From Bacillota bacterium (GTDB lineage Bacteria > Bacillota > Clostridia > Christensenellales > UMGS416): 64,000 nucleotides of DNA. How positions within the stretch are numbered: position 1 is the stretch's first letter; each line of letters starts with the position of its first letter. The notes under the pieces are model-generated. The model ran no database searches, was not told where the DNA came from, and saw nothing but the letters and a program-made list of their open reading frames with translations. The DNA is taken from assembly GCA_023421955.1 (NCBI GenBank), contig JAEZSE010000046.1:185113-249112 (forward strand), written 5' to 3'. This document shows positions 7,493-16,270 of this stretch, in pieces. Position numbers and translations under genes: made by a program.

Positions 7493-8047
7493 TCAACTGA
7501 ACCGCACTTCGTCAAACATTTCAGAGCTCAGCACCTCCAGCATAACCTCCATTTCGGAGCTGCAGGAGATGCTCGTGATATCCGCCAACAGAATGTTCGA
7601 TGTGCCATCATTCTTTCCGAATTCAGACACCTGCTTGATGACACAGCGTTCCGTATCCAATTCATCCACAAAACCTACGGCATCATAAGTGCCGCTGTCA
7701 AGCAGATCGATCGCCGCGATGCGGTTGTTTGCATGGCAGTATTCCAAAAGGCTGTAAACCAAATACTGTTCTGCTGAGAAGACTTCTGGCTTCTCGTTGA
7801 AATATCGCATTAAAGCATTAATCTTCTTTAAATAAACACTGTCTTCATCGATACGCACAACACTACCAAGCTCAACCAGAAGTAATCCGTTGAGCTTTCC
7901 GAATTTGGATACTGACGACAGAACCAAAAAGTCGTCATCCACAGCAAGAACAACACCGACATCAAACTTGGAAAGATCTTGCCGATTAGTGTATACGCCA
8001 ATCAGTTTTTTGTTCTCTTGACAACGAATCAAAAGATCGGAAAACAT
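7493..8047 (-). CDS. unknown protein with two copies of a beta-rich domain
   Basis: Not recognised. The 184 residues contain an internal duplication: residues about 15-67 and 110-161 align through LVLSSVSKFGKLNG / CVIKQVSEFGKNDG, then LLLVELGSVVRI / ILLADITSIS. Each unit reads as five short strands, like an Sm or SH3-like barrel, joined by a helical linker (about 72-108). No signal peptide or membrane segment is seen, so it should be cytosolic. GGAGGG is just upstream of the ATG. It sits 15 bases after pyk and directly before the isochorismatase-family gene, in the fba-pyk operon. Confidence 0.7.
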   Translation of the reverse strand: MFSDLLIRCQENKKLIGVYTNRQDLSKFDVGVVLAVDDDFLVLSSVSKFGKLNGLLLVELGSVVRIDEDSVYLKKINALMRYFNEKPEVFSAEQYLVYSLLEYCHANNRIAAIDLLDSGTYDAVGFVDELDTERCVIKQVSEFGKNDGTSNILLADITSISCSSEMEVMLEVLSSEMFDEVRFS

Positions 8048-8062
8048 TGTCCCTCCACTGGA

Positions 8063-9826
8063 TTATAAGAGCTTTGCGTTGCCGTTGTAGACATAGCCAG
8101 TGCTGGGATCCACTGTGACATACATGCCGTCCCGCAGTACCTCAAACAGGTTTGCTGCGTTGAAGATCACTGGAATATCAAGTGCAAGTCCAACAACAGC
8201 CGCATGTGCGTTTGGGTTGGCTTCACGGGTGATGATGGCGGCTGCCTTCTTCATGAAGGGCAACATTGTATTGTCGGTGGATTCCACCGCCAGGATATAG
8301 CCCTCTTCAAACTTTTCCCGCGCGTCGATCGAGCAAGAGGCCATGCAGACCATTCCATATGCCGGCCGGTCTCCTACCCCCCTGCCCTTGATCAGGATAT
8401 CGCCCACATGATGAATCTTGATCAGATTCGTGGTGCCTGCTTGCCCCACAGGCACACCGGCAGTGATCACAATGATGTCACCGCTGCGGGTCACACCGGC
8501 GTTTATTGCGGCTTTGACAGAGTCGTCAATCATCTCATCTGTATTGCTAGCCCTTGATGTCATAATCGGCAGGACACCCCACACCAGCGTCAAGTGCCGA
8601 TAGGTCTGAGGCTCCGTCGTTGTGGCCAGAATCGGGCATCCGGGTCGATGGTTTGCCACGGCCATTGCGGTGCTGCCCGTCACAGTGCAGGTGACAATCG
8701 CGGAAGCCTCAAGATCCATAGCTGACATACAGACTGCGTGGCTGATCGCGCCTGTGACGGTCACAAGCTTCCCCACACTATTCATATGATGAGAAAAACG
8801 CTCATGATAATCAATGGAACGTTCCATCCGTTCGGCAATACGCGCCATTGTTTCCAGAGACTCCACAGGGTATTTCCCCGCAGCTGACTCGCCAGAAAGC
8901 ATGATGCAGTCTGCACCTTGTTGCACAGCTTCAGCAACGTCACTGACCTCCGCACGCGTTGGGCGAGGGTTTCGGATCATGGAATCGAGCATTTGCGTAG
9001 CGATAATGACCGGGGTGTTGTGTAGAGCACAGCTGCTCACGATGCGGCTCTGCTCGATCGGCACATCCTCTGCCGGTATTTCCACACCCATGTCTCCGCG
9101 GGCAACCATCAGTGCGTCAGCTACAGAAATAATCTCCTCAATGTTGTTGAGCCCCTCACGGTTCTCAATTTTCGCGATGATTCGGATGTGCCGCCCGCCG
9201 TGCTCCTCCAGGAATTGGCGGATTTCGAGGATATCCTGCGCTTTTCTGGTAAACGAAGCAGCTACAAAGTCCACACCCTGCTCAATGCCAAAAATCAAGT
9301 CCAGTTTATCCAGATCTGTGAGGCTTGGCAGAGACAGCGAGACACCCGGTACAGTCAGCTTTTTGTGTGAAGAGACCTCGCCAGTATTCAACACGGTGCA
9401 CCGTATGGTTTGGCCGTCTGGCACATCTGTCACGCTTAGCACGATCAAACCATCATCAAGCAGTACTGTGTCGCCAGGCTTCACATCCTGTGGCAGGCCA
9501 GGGAAATTAATATGGGCGCGCTCCGTTGTGCAGGGGACATCAAGTGTTGTAAGCGTAAAAGCCTGACCCTCCACCAGTGTTACAGGGCCTTCTGGGTACT
9601 GGCCTAGCCGTAACTCAGGCCCTTTGGTGTCAAGAAGTATGGAGAGCGGTATGTTGAGCCGTTCCCGTACACGCTTAATCAATGCAATAACACTCCCATG
9701 AGACTCATGGTCTCCATGGGAGAAATTCAACCTGCAGCAGTTCATCCCGCCGCGCGCCAACTTTTCTATCATCTGCTCATTGGCTGTGGCAGGCCCGATC
9801 GTGCAGATTATCTTGGTGCGTCTCAT
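8063..9826 (-). CDS. pyk: pyruvate kinase with C-terminal PEP-utiliser domain
   Basis: Converts phosphoenolpyruvate and ADP to pyruvate and ATP. The 587-residue product has MRRTKIICTIGPA at the start, the active-site segment IRIIAKIENREGLNNIEEI, MVARGDMGVEIP, and ATQMLDSMIRNPRPTRAEVSDVA. Beyond the usual end at about 470 is an extra domain with NAHAAVVGLALDIPVIF, the PEP-utiliser (phosphohistidine-like) module found in Bacillus-type Pyk. ATG at 9826 follows GCGGAGG; a longer frame to 9850 would run into fba. It is 20 bases downstream of fba. Confidence 0.95.
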   Translation of the reverse strand: MRRTKIICTIGPATANEQMIEKLARGGMNCCRLNFSHGDHESHGSVIALIKRVRERLNIPLSILLDTKGPELRLGQYPEGPVTLVEGQAFTLTTLDVPCTTERAHINFPGLPQDVKPGDTVLLDDGLIVLSVTDVPDGQTIRCTVLNTGEVSSHKKLTVPGVSLSLPSLTDLDKLDLIFGIEQGVDFVAASFTRKAQDILEIRQFLEEHGGRHIRIIAKIENREGLNNIEEIISVADALMVARGDMGVEIPAEDVPIEQSRIVSSCALHNTPVIIATQMLDSMIRNPRPTRAEVSDVAEAVQQGADCIMLSGESAAGKYPVESLETMARIAERMERSIDYHERFSHHMNSVGKLVTVTGAISHAVCMSAMDLEASAIVTCTVTGSTAMAVANHRPGCPILATTTEPQTYRHLTLVWGVLPIMTSRASNTDEMIDDSVKAAINAGVTRSGDIIVITAGVPVGQAGTTNLIKIHHVGDILIKGRGVGDRPAYGMVCMASCSIDAREKFEEGYILAVESTDNTMLPFMKKAAAIITREANPNAHAAVVGLALDIPVIFNAANLFEVLRDGMYVTVDPSTGYVYNGNAKLL

Positions 9827-9846
9827 GATTCCTCCGCGCGTACGAC

Positions 9847-10695
9847 TCAAGCCTTGTTATTTGAGCCGCACACTGCAATACGCTCGCACACTTGCGCAAA
9901 CACCGCATCACGGGCGGGCTTCAGAAATTGCTTGGGATCAAATCCATCCGGATGATCCGCAAGCGCCTGGCGCATGCCCCTAGTGAATGCCTGACGCAGC
10001 TCTGTAGCGAAATTCACCTTACAGATGCCGCGGGCTACGCATTCACGGACCGCATCATCGGAAAGCCCCGATGAACCGTGCAGCACCAGCGGGATTGCAA
10101 CAACGGCACGTATAGCAGAAAGTCTCTCCACATCCAAACGCGGCTCAACTTTATACACGCCATGAGCCGTGCCGATTGCGACTGCTAATGAATCAATCCC
10201 TGTTTCCATTACGAAACGAACCGCTTCTTCCGGATCGGTGTAACCAGGATCTTTCACTTCATGCTCGTCTTCTTTGCCTCCCACCTTGCCAAGTTCAGCT
10301 TCAACAGGTACGTCATAACCGCGAGCGGCTTCCACCACACAGCGAACTACAGCAATGTTTTCCTCAAGCGGGAGTTTGGAGCCATCCATCATCACAGAGG
10401 AGTAACCAGCAGCCAGCGCGGCTTTTGCAGATTCCACGCTGTCACCATGATCCAGATGAAGGGCAACCGGCACGGTTGCTGAGTCTGCCAAGGCACGCAC
10501 AATGCCATAAAACACGGCGGGCGGTGCATAGCGGGCAGTGGATGATGTGGTAGCCATCATCACAGGTGAGCGCATTTTTTCAGCGGCAGCCACAACGGCC
10601 TGGGCCATTTCCATGTTCTCTATGTTGAATGCACCGATGGCATATTTCCCTTTTTGAGCGTCAAGCAGCATTTGCCGGGTCGTAACGTATGGCAT
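9847..10695 (-). CDS. fba: class II fructose-bisphosphate aldolase
   Basis: Cleaves fructose-1,6-bisphosphate to dihydroxyacetone phosphate and glyceraldehyde-3-phosphate, using a divalent metal. Family blocks: GAFNIENMEMAQAVV, PVALHLDHGDS with metal-binding His, GYSSVMMDGSKLP, VEAELGKVGGKED, AIGTAHGVY and LVLHGSSGL. The 282-residue length fits. The start at 10695 is chosen because GTGGAGG lies 6 bases upstream; the frame is open to 10755. Tagatose-bisphosphate aldolases (GatY/KbaY) are close relatives, but the neighbour pyk favours glycolysis. First gene of a four-gene unit. Confidence 0.93.
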   Translation of the reverse strand: MPYVTTRQMLLDAQKGKYAIGAFNIENMEMAQAVVAAAEKMRSPVMMATTSSTARYAPPAVFYGIVRALADSATVPVALHLDHGDSVESAKAALAAGYSSVMMDGSKLPLEENIAVVRCVVEAARGYDVPVEAELGKVGGKEDEHEVKDPGYTDPEEAVRFVMETGIDSLAVAIGTAHGVYKVEPRLDVERLSAIRAVVAIPLVLHGSSGLSDDAVRECVARGICKVNFATELRQAFTRGMRQALADHPDGFDPKQFLKPARDAVFAQVCERIAVCGSNNKA

Positions 10696-10731
10696 ATTCA
10701 TCCTCCACTTATTTTGGTATAAATCACAGAT

Positions 10732-10760
10732 ATTATAATGTTGTTCACCACGCATGGCAA
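10732..10760 (-). promoter_or_regulatory. promoter of the fba-pyk operon
   Basis: Minus strand: TTGCCA (10760-10755), 17-base spacer, perfect TATAAT (10737-10732). Confidence 0.72.
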
Positions 10761-10790
10761 TCCCAACATCATGAAACGAGAAAGAAGTAT

Positions 10791-10815
10791 AAAAGCGGGT
10801 TGAGAGCCCGCTTTT
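10791..10815 (-). terminator. terminator of the phosphohexomutase gene
   Basis: AAAAGCGGGT / AGCCCGCTTTT hairpin just after the stop codon at 10822; T-rich flanks on both strands. Confidence 0.7.
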
Positions 10816-10821
10816 CTTTTG

Positions 10822-12513
10822 TCATTTTGCATATTGTTTGAAATAGTCGTTCATTCCGGTCAATCGCCGCCTTGCCTCATCCATGGAACTTCCCTGCGCG
10901 CAAAAGTAGAATTTACATTTGGGCTCCGTGCCCGATGGGCGGACCGCAGCCCAGGAGCCGTCGTCAAGGATAAATTTCAGTGCGTCTGTCTTCGGCAGTG
11001 TAATAATTTCCTGCTCATTGCCAATCATCCGTATACTGGCGTCGTAATCCTCATACACAGCCACCTTAACACCAGCCAGTTCTTTAGGCGGGTTGGAGCG
11101 TAGGTTTTTCATAATCTCCGCAATCCTGGCAGTGCCTGCGGTGCCCTCCAGCGTGATCGCAAGCTGACCCTCCATAAAATAACCATATTGGGCAAAAATG
11201 CTGTCCAGCACATCCATGAGCGTTTTGCCCTGAGCCTTATAGTAAGCAGCTGCCTCACACATCATCAGCACAGCCTGGATGGCGTCTTTATCTCGTGCTA
11301 TGGGGCTGATGAGATAGCCGTAGCTTTCCTCATACCCAAACACATATGTATACTCTCCGCTCTTTTCATATGCGCGGATACGGTCTCCGATGAACTTGAA
11401 GCCTGTCAACGTTTTCTCAACCGCCATGCCATATGAGCGGGCAATGCGGTCACCCAGGTCGCTTGTCACGATCGTGTTGATCACAATGCCATTTACCGGT
11501 AATGTGCCACGCGCTTTACGCTGGCTCAGGATGTATTCCAGTAGAATGGCGCCCCCCTGGTTGCCGCTTAGATATTCGTATTTACCGTTGTGCAGCACAG
11601 CCACGCCAAGCCGGTCCGCATCAGGATCGGTAGTGATCACAAGATCCGCCCTGCAGGCTTCTGCCTTTGCCACAGCCATCTCAAAGGCAGCTTTATCCTC
11701 TGGGTTTGGATTCTTTGTGTTGGAAAACTCCGGGTCGGGGTTTGATTGCTCCTCCACAACGACCAGGTCATACCCTAAACTGGTGAGCACAGTTCGCACC
11801 GGTATGTTTGCAGTGCCGTGCTGCGGGGAGAAAACCACACGCAGGCTCGATTTATCCGCTCCGCTGTCCAACTGGATGGCAAGCACCGCTTGATAATAGG
11901 TTTCATCAAGCTTCTTGCCAATGGTCTGGATCAGTGGCCCAGCCTCATTCAATGACAAGCTTTTGATTTTGAGTTCATCCTCAATGGCGTTGATTCGGGC
12001 CGTAACCATGTCGCTCAGTTGAGGGACCAACTGGCAGCCGGTGCTGTCATACAGCTTGTAGCCATTGTATTGCGGGGGGTTGTGAGAGGCTGTAATCATG
12101 ATGCCGCCGAAACATTTCAATTCTCTCACAGCGAATGACAGCTCCGGCGTGGGCCGAAGGCTGTCAAACACCCAAGCCTTGATGCCGTTTGCAGCCAGCA
12201 CACCGGCGGCTTCCATGGTAAACTCTCTGGACATCCGGCGGTTGTCGTGAGAAATGGCAACACCGGCAGCCATGGCAGCAGGCCCTGCTTCGCAGATGTA
12301 CTGTGCAAAACCCTGAGTGGCCTTGCGCACCGTATAGATATTCATCCTGGCAGTGCCAGCGCCCAATATGCCACGCATTCCGCCTGTGCCGAATTCCAGG
12401 TTAGTGGAAAAGCGCTCCTGAGCCAAGTCTTCCGTCAAATCAGAAGCTTCCTTTCGGATTGCCTCGTCTTGAGCAAACTCTCTCCATCGCTCCCATTTTA
12501 GTTTCCAATTCAT
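10822..12513 (-). CDS. pgcA: phosphohexomutase (alpha-phosphoglucomutase / phosphomannomutase)
   Basis: Interconverts hexose 1- and 6-phosphates. The 563-residue length matches the PgcA-type enzymes of Bacillota. Motifs in order: phosphoserine loop ITASHNPPQYNGYK near 140, metal-binding DPDADRLGVA near 295, sugar-binding GYEESYGYL near 395, and phosphate-binding RPSGTEPKCKFY near 535. The start at 12513 (MNWKLKWERW) is preceded by AGGGGTG; the frame is open to 12576. It is monocistronic between the fba operon and a divergent lipoprotein gene. The exact sugar (glucose, mannose or glucosamine) is not certain. Confidence 0.9.
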   Translation of the reverse strand: MNWKLKWERWREFAQDEAIRKEASDLTEDLAQERFSTNLEFGTGGMRGILGAGTARMNIYTVRKATQGFAQYICEAGPAAMAAGVAISHDNRRMSREFTMEAAGVLAANGIKAWVFDSLRPTPELSFAVRELKCFGGIMITASHNPPQYNGYKLYDSTGCQLVPQLSDMVTARINAIEDELKIKSLSLNEAGPLIQTIGKKLDETYYQAVLAIQLDSGADKSSLRVVFSPQHGTANIPVRTVLTSLGYDLVVVEEQSNPDPEFSNTKNPNPEDKAAFEMAVAKAEACRADLVITTDPDADRLGVAVLHNGKYEYLSGNQGGAILLEYILSQRKARGTLPVNGIVINTIVTSDLGDRIARSYGMAVEKTLTGFKFIGDRIRAYEKSGEYTYVFGYEESYGYLISPIARDKDAIQAVLMMCEAAAYYKAQGKTLMDVLDSIFAQYGYFMEGQLAITLEGTAGTARIAEIMKNLRSNPPKELAGVKVAVYEDYDASIRMIGNEQEIITLPKTDALKFILDDGSWAAVRPSGTEPKCKFYFCAQGSSMDEARRRLTGMNDYFKQYAK

Positions 12514-12917
12514 ACATACACCCCTGTTTAGTCTTGAAATTTCAATTCCGTAACTGATCGCTTGCTTTCGGACCAAATAGTCAAATCCTGTACGTTGAGA
12601 TCATGCAATATAGATACCCATAACCGGCCCTGCTTACTCTGCGAACCATAAGTGGCAGTCGCTTGTGGTTTCGGCAATTCTGCACCTGCGCTGTGAGAGT
12701 GGAAGATGCTTATCTTGACTATTTCCTATCAGAATCAAAGCAATCATACTATCATTCCCAATATAATGCAAGAAACAGCCGAAGCATCCCACCTGGCTCC
12801 CATATAATCTGTGTAACTGAATTGCTGAGTACAAATAAATAAATAATTGGTATTTGTGGAACTGTTGTATAATAAATAACGTTCTAGTAAGTGAAAACAC
12901 CTCACAGGAGGATTACT
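12514..12917. other. divergent intergenic region, no convincing gene
   Basis: About 400 bases between pgcA and the YARHG lipoprotein. The distal 12780-12880 part is AT-rich. A 7-base inverted repeat, ACAAATA / TATTTGT, spans 12830-12857, just before the promoter of the plus-strand gene. An open frame at 12634-12900 on the minus strand has a composition and residues unlike a gene and no ribosome site. I could not place a good promoter for pgcA. Confidence 0.5.
12847..12873 (+). promoter_or_regulatory. probable promoter of the YARHG lipoprotein gene
   Basis: A perfect TATAAT at 12868-12873. The best -35 is TTGGTA at 12847-12852, with a short 15-base spacer. Confidence 0.5.
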
Positions 12918-14150
12918 ATGAATAAGCGTGCCATCACAATACTGATCTTAATCGTTCTTGTTTTTTCAGCCGGGTGCGACATGTTTCCTGTGCCTTCTGA
13001 TCCCTACGGACCACCCACAGCAACGGTTGTACCCACAACTGAGCCTGCTGCATCATCGGAAACAATCGCAACACCTGCACCCACTGTAACGCCGGAGGCT
13101 GCAACCACCACAGCTCCCGCAGAAGATCAAACTGCAACTGCACTCCCCACCCCCTCCCCCACGCCTGTGCCGACACCAACACCGGACCCGACTGATGGCA
13201 TGATATTCCCTGAAAGTGACGACAGATTGCTGATGTGGGATGAACTGATCAGCCTGTCTGCCGAAAGACTTGACTTGGCCCGTAACGAGATTTATGCACG
13301 AGCTGGTTATTCATTCACAAAGGACTACTATAAAAAGTATTATGAGAATCTAGCCTGGTATAATGAAAACCCGGATTTCAACGAGAATCAATTCTCCGAT
13401 GTCCAACGCGCAAATGTCACCTTGATCCGTGCAGCCGAAAGTGCGATCAAAGGATTACTGACAGAGATCAAATCCGGCACCAAGCTGGACTATGATCAGG
13501 ATGGTGATCTGGAGACTCTTGCATTCGGTTCTCCTGACGAAAACCATATGAACCTCAAGATGAAGGATGGTTCTGCGTCAACAGCATGGAACATTGAGTG
13601 CGTGGAACCAAGTAAAAAGGTCTATCTGGGTGACATCGATTTGAAAGACGGCATACTCGATCTTTTTGTGGATGAGTTTGGACCCAGCGACGATTATCAG
13701 GTTTATGTGGCAGGCGTCAAGCATAAGTCCTTCCTGAAACGCGATATAGTTCCTGGTGCTATCAAGCAACTGAAGCTGGATAAGAAAGGCTCCATCTCCA
13801 CAACCAAGCGCATGAATATCCTGATGACTTGGTTCTGCACTGTGAAATACAAGCTTAACTCAACCGGAAAGCTGGTTTTTGTTGCACAATCCAGCTATAC
13901 CATGAGTAACTTCAAGTGCAAAACGAAGGTTGCGCTGCCATTGAAGGTGACTGCAAAAGCCGACAGCGCAGTCGCGTTCACAGTTCCTGCAGGTACAACA
14001 GTCACATTGATTTCAACTGACGACAAAAAGTGGATCAAAATAAAGACCTCTGCCGGACAAGGCTGGCTGGAAATGGCCGATGCCTTCACGCTAAAAGATC
14101 CGAATATTTCCGGAATTGATGCATTTGACGGTCTTCTGCTGGCTGACTAG
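12918..14150 (+). CDS. YARHG-domain lipoprotein with SH3-like C-terminus
   Basis: An exported lipoprotein of 410 residues. The signal peptide ends at lipobox FSAGC (Cys near 20). A long Pro/Thr/Ala linker runs to about residue 95, including PTPSPTPVPTPTPDPT. The YARHG domain follows (LSAERLDLARNEIYARAGYSF ... YYENLAWYNENPDFNENQFSDVQRANV in outline, about residues 108-165), a domain seen in extracellular proteins of Bacillota. The middle has an acidic DYDQDGDLE segment that resembles a calcium-binding loop. The C-terminus (VPAGTTVTLISTDDKKWIKI, GQGWLEM) looks like a bacterial SH3 domain, hinting at cell-wall contact. GGAGG lies 6 bases before the ATG. Role unknown. Confidence 0.8.
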   Translation: MNKRAITILILIVLVFSAGCDMFPVPSDPYGPPTATVVPTTEPAASSETIATPAPTVTPEAATTTAPAEDQTATALPTPSPTPVPTPTPDPTDGMIFPESDDRLLMWDELISLSAERLDLARNEIYARAGYSFTKDYYKKYYENLAWYNENPDFNENQFSDVQRANVTLIRAAESAIKGLLTEIKSGTKLDYDQDGDLETLAFGSPDENHMNLKMKDGSASTAWNIECVEPSKKVYLGDIDLKDGILDLFVDEFGPSDDYQVYVAGVKHKSFLKRDIVPGAIKQLKLDKKGSISTTKRMNILMTWFCTVKYKLNSTGKLVFVAQSSYTMSNFKCKTKVALPLKVTAKADSAVAFTVPAGTTVTLISTDDKKWIKIKTSAGQGWLEMADAFTLKDPNISGIDAFDGLLLAD

Positions 14151-14165
14151 ATGATAAGTACTCGT

Positions 14166-14196
14166 GCGCGGGCGAATACAGATGGTTCGCCCGCGC
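14166..14196. terminator. hairpin between convergent lipoprotein gene and sigK
   Basis: An 11-base-pair stem GCGCGGGCGAA / TTCGCCCGCGC, 9-base loop; only a weak T-rich flank. Confidence 0.6.
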
Positions 14197-14207
14197 TACT
14201 GCTTGCT

Positions 14208-14918
14208 TTACTCGGGCATTTCGTTTTCAGGGAACAATCCATTTAGCACTTCGATAGCCTTTTTTTCGATCCGGGATACATAGGAACGTGATATTCCCAG
14301 CAACTTTCCAATCTCTCTTTGTGTGAGCCGCTTACATCCCCTGAGACCGTACCGGTAAAAGATAACCTTTTGCTCACGCTCATTGAGACTTCTTATAATC
14401 ATATCGCCTAGCTTTTCCATTTGCAGCTTGAGGTCCACCTTATCTATCACATCATCCTGCCCGGTGCCCAGCACATCAATCAGGGAGATCTCATTTCCTT
14501 CTTTGTCAATACCAATGGGTTCCTGGATATAGACTTCGTTTTTTTCCTTTTTTGCCGAGCGGATTGTCATCAGGATTTCATTGTCAATGCAGCGTGCAGC
14601 ATAGGTGGCCAATTGCGTGCCCTTTTTTCGATTGAATGTATTGACAGCCTTGATAAGGCCGATGGTGCCGATGGAGATTAAATCATCCATATCTTTACCG
14701 CAGCCATTGTACTTTTTTGCGACGTGGACTACCAAACGAAGGTTTCGCTCAATTAGTGTCTGTCTTGCTTCGGCATCTCCATGTAAATGACGATCAATAC
14801 ATTGCGCTTCCTCATCAGCTGTGAGCGGTTGCGGAAAGTAATTTCCTTTCTCAATATAAGATGTGAGGAACAGGAGATCGTGCATGAATTGTCGCAGGAT
14901 ATCGGCCGGCATGAACAT
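14208..14918 (-). CDS. sigK: RNA polymerase sporulation sigma factor, sigma-K
   Basis: Late mother-cell sigma factor. Sequence hallmarks of SigK: FPQPLTADEE after an N-terminal pro-like helix, ERNLRLVVHVAKKY, DLISIGTIGLIKAV, QLATYAARCIDNEILM (region 2), EPIGIDKEGNEISLIDVLG, and TQREIGKLLGISRSYVSRIEKKA (region 4 helix-turn-helix). The gene is a single uninterrupted frame, so there is no skin-type element splitting it. The ATG at 14918 follows GGGGGAG by about 10 bases; an upstream ATG at 14936 overlaps that site. The residues before FPQPL suggest a cleavable pro-sequence, as in Bacillus; this is inference. Confidence 0.93.
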   Translation of the reverse strand: MFMPADILRQFMHDLLFLTSYIEKGNYFPQPLTADEEAQCIDRHLHGDAEARQTLIERNLRLVVHVAKKYNGCGKDMDDLISIGTIGLIKAVNTFNRKKGTQLATYAARCIDNEILMTIRSAKKEKNEVYIQEPIGIDKEGNEISLIDVLGTGQDDVIDKVDLKLQMEKLGDMIIRSLNEREQKVIFYRYGLRGCKRLTQREIGKLLGISRSYVSRIEKKAIEVLNGLFPENEMPE

Positions 14919-14949
14919 AAGCCTCACTCCCCCCATTTGTTAACCATAC

Positions 14950-14957
14950 AGTATATG
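14950..14957 (-). promoter_or_regulatory. possible sigma-E-type -10 element before sigK
   Basis: CATATACT on the minus strand, about 35 bases upstream of the sigK start, resembles the CATAnnnT-like -10 of sigma-E promoters. No clear -35 was found, so this is tentative. Confidence 0.35.
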
Positions 14958-15004
14958 CCGGAGGAGTGATGTAGATTGACGGTGAGAGAAGAAATTCACA
15001 ACAC

Positions 15005-15033
15005 AAAAAACCCGTTTCCATAATAGAAACGGG
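15005..15033 (-). terminator. terminator of the rnj-lysO-mltG operon
   Basis: Minus-strand stem CCCGTTTC / GAAACGGG with a 7-base loop, followed by a run of six U. Confidence 0.85.
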
Positions 15034-15067
15034 ATCCTAGTTGCATGATCTATCTATTGGCTCAGAA

Positions 15068-16270
15068 TCAGTTGTTGTGCTCCTTATCGTAGGCTTCCCA
15101 TAAGGGTTTATACTTCCTGACCGCCTTATCATGAGCAGACTTGGTCTTATTGAACTCAAGCTTTCCGGTTGCCGGATCGGTGAGCACAAAATAGAGGTAT
15201 TTTTCTTTCACGTATTGCTCATCGGGATGCAAAGCTGCCTGAATGGCCTTCTGGCCGGGGTTGGAGATCGGGCCCAAAGGTAAGCCTTTGTTTTTGTAGG
15301 TGTTGTATGGCGAGCTTACAGCGATGTCATCGTTACTCAAAGACAGCTTGCCAGTTTTTAAGACATATTGCACCGTCACATCAGAACCCAACGCAATCTT
15401 TGCCTTAAGTCTGTTGTGAAATACAGCAGATATTTTGGTGAAATCGTCTGTCTTGCCTTCCCTTTCGATAATTGATGCAAGTGTCAGCACTTGATCCACT
15501 GTCATGTCCAATTGCTTGGCCCTTGCGATCATTGCATCGGTGATCACAGAGTTGGTCTTGGATAACATTTTATTGATGATTTCCTCTTCCGTTGAGCCTA
15601 CGTAAATCTCGTATTTGGCCGGGAAGAGATACCCCTCCAGCACATAATACCGTTTGGAGCTGTTTTTCGACTTAATTGCGTCCTGCACGAATGCATACTT
15701 TGTAAAACTTGTGCCGGATTTGCATAGCTCCAGGAATTTCTTCGTATCAGTGAGGATTTTTTGCTTTTGTAACAAAGCTGCGGTTTGTTCAACCGTGCTG
15801 CCTTCGGGGATTGTGAAAGTCGTGACAGCTGTGGCAGGCTGACCCTCAGCAAGCTTCTTCATAATCTCCGGGACCGTCATCGACCCATCCAGCACATAGC
15901 GACCAGCCTTGATCCGGCTACCAAAACCGGAGAAATCAACATAGTATTTGAACACTTTGGCGCTGCGAACTAGTTGCTTGTCTTCCAGCAGTAGGGAGAT
16001 CTTATTCAACGACATCCCTTTGGGAATGATAATCTCCTGCGGCGGGGCAGCCTTGCTTCCAGGAGCCGAAATATAGTGGGAGTCAACATAATGATATGAG
16101 TAAAGCCCGATTGAGCCAACAATCAGTAGGCTACAAATAAAAATCAGAGCTGATCTGGCAACTCCCCAAAAGCCTTGCAGCACAGTGCGGGCATCCAAAC
16201 GAAGCGCCGCGTTATGCTGCGGCTCATACGGTTCATTTGGAAGAGAACTGTTGCTGTTGCAGTGTTCCAT
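15068..16270 (-). CDS. mltG: endolytic murein transglycosylase
   Basis: Cuts nascent glycan strands and is thought to set their length. The 400-residue protein has a cytoplasmic N-terminus of about 35 residues, one transmembrane segment (about 38-58), a LysM-like part (IIIPKGMSLNKISLLLEDKQL), and the YceG/MltG catalytic domain with LEGYLFPAKYEI, the catalytic glutamate in LASIIEREGK, and the GLPLGPISNPGQKAIQAA motif. Its start overlaps the upstream lysO stop by one base. Last gene of the operon. Confidence 0.93.
   Translation of the reverse strand: MEHCNSNSSLPNEPYEPQHNAALRLDARTVLQGFWGVARSALIFICSLLIVGSIGLYSYHYVDSHYISAPGSKAAPPQEIIIPKGMSLNKISLLLEDKQLVRSAKVFKYYVDFSGFGSRIKAGRYVLDGSMTVPEIMKKLAEGQPATAVTTFTIPEGSTVEQTAALLQKQKILTDTKKFLELCKSGTSFTKYAFVQDAIKSKNSSKRYYVLEGYLFPAKYEIYVGSTEEEIINKMLSKTNSVITDAMIARAKQLDMTVDQVLTLASIIEREGKTDDFTKISAVFHNRLKAKIALGSDVTVQYVLKTGKLSLSNDDIAVSSPYNTYKNKGLPLGPISNPGQKAIQAALHPDEQYVKEKYLYFVLTDPATGKLEFNKTKSAHDKAVRKYKPLWEAYDKEHNN

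Noticed and set aside
12634..12900. An 88-residue minus-strand frame between pgcA and the YARHG gene
   Set aside because: No ribosome site, composition (many Ile, Leu, Cys, His) unlike neighbours, and it overlaps the promoter of the plus-strand gene.
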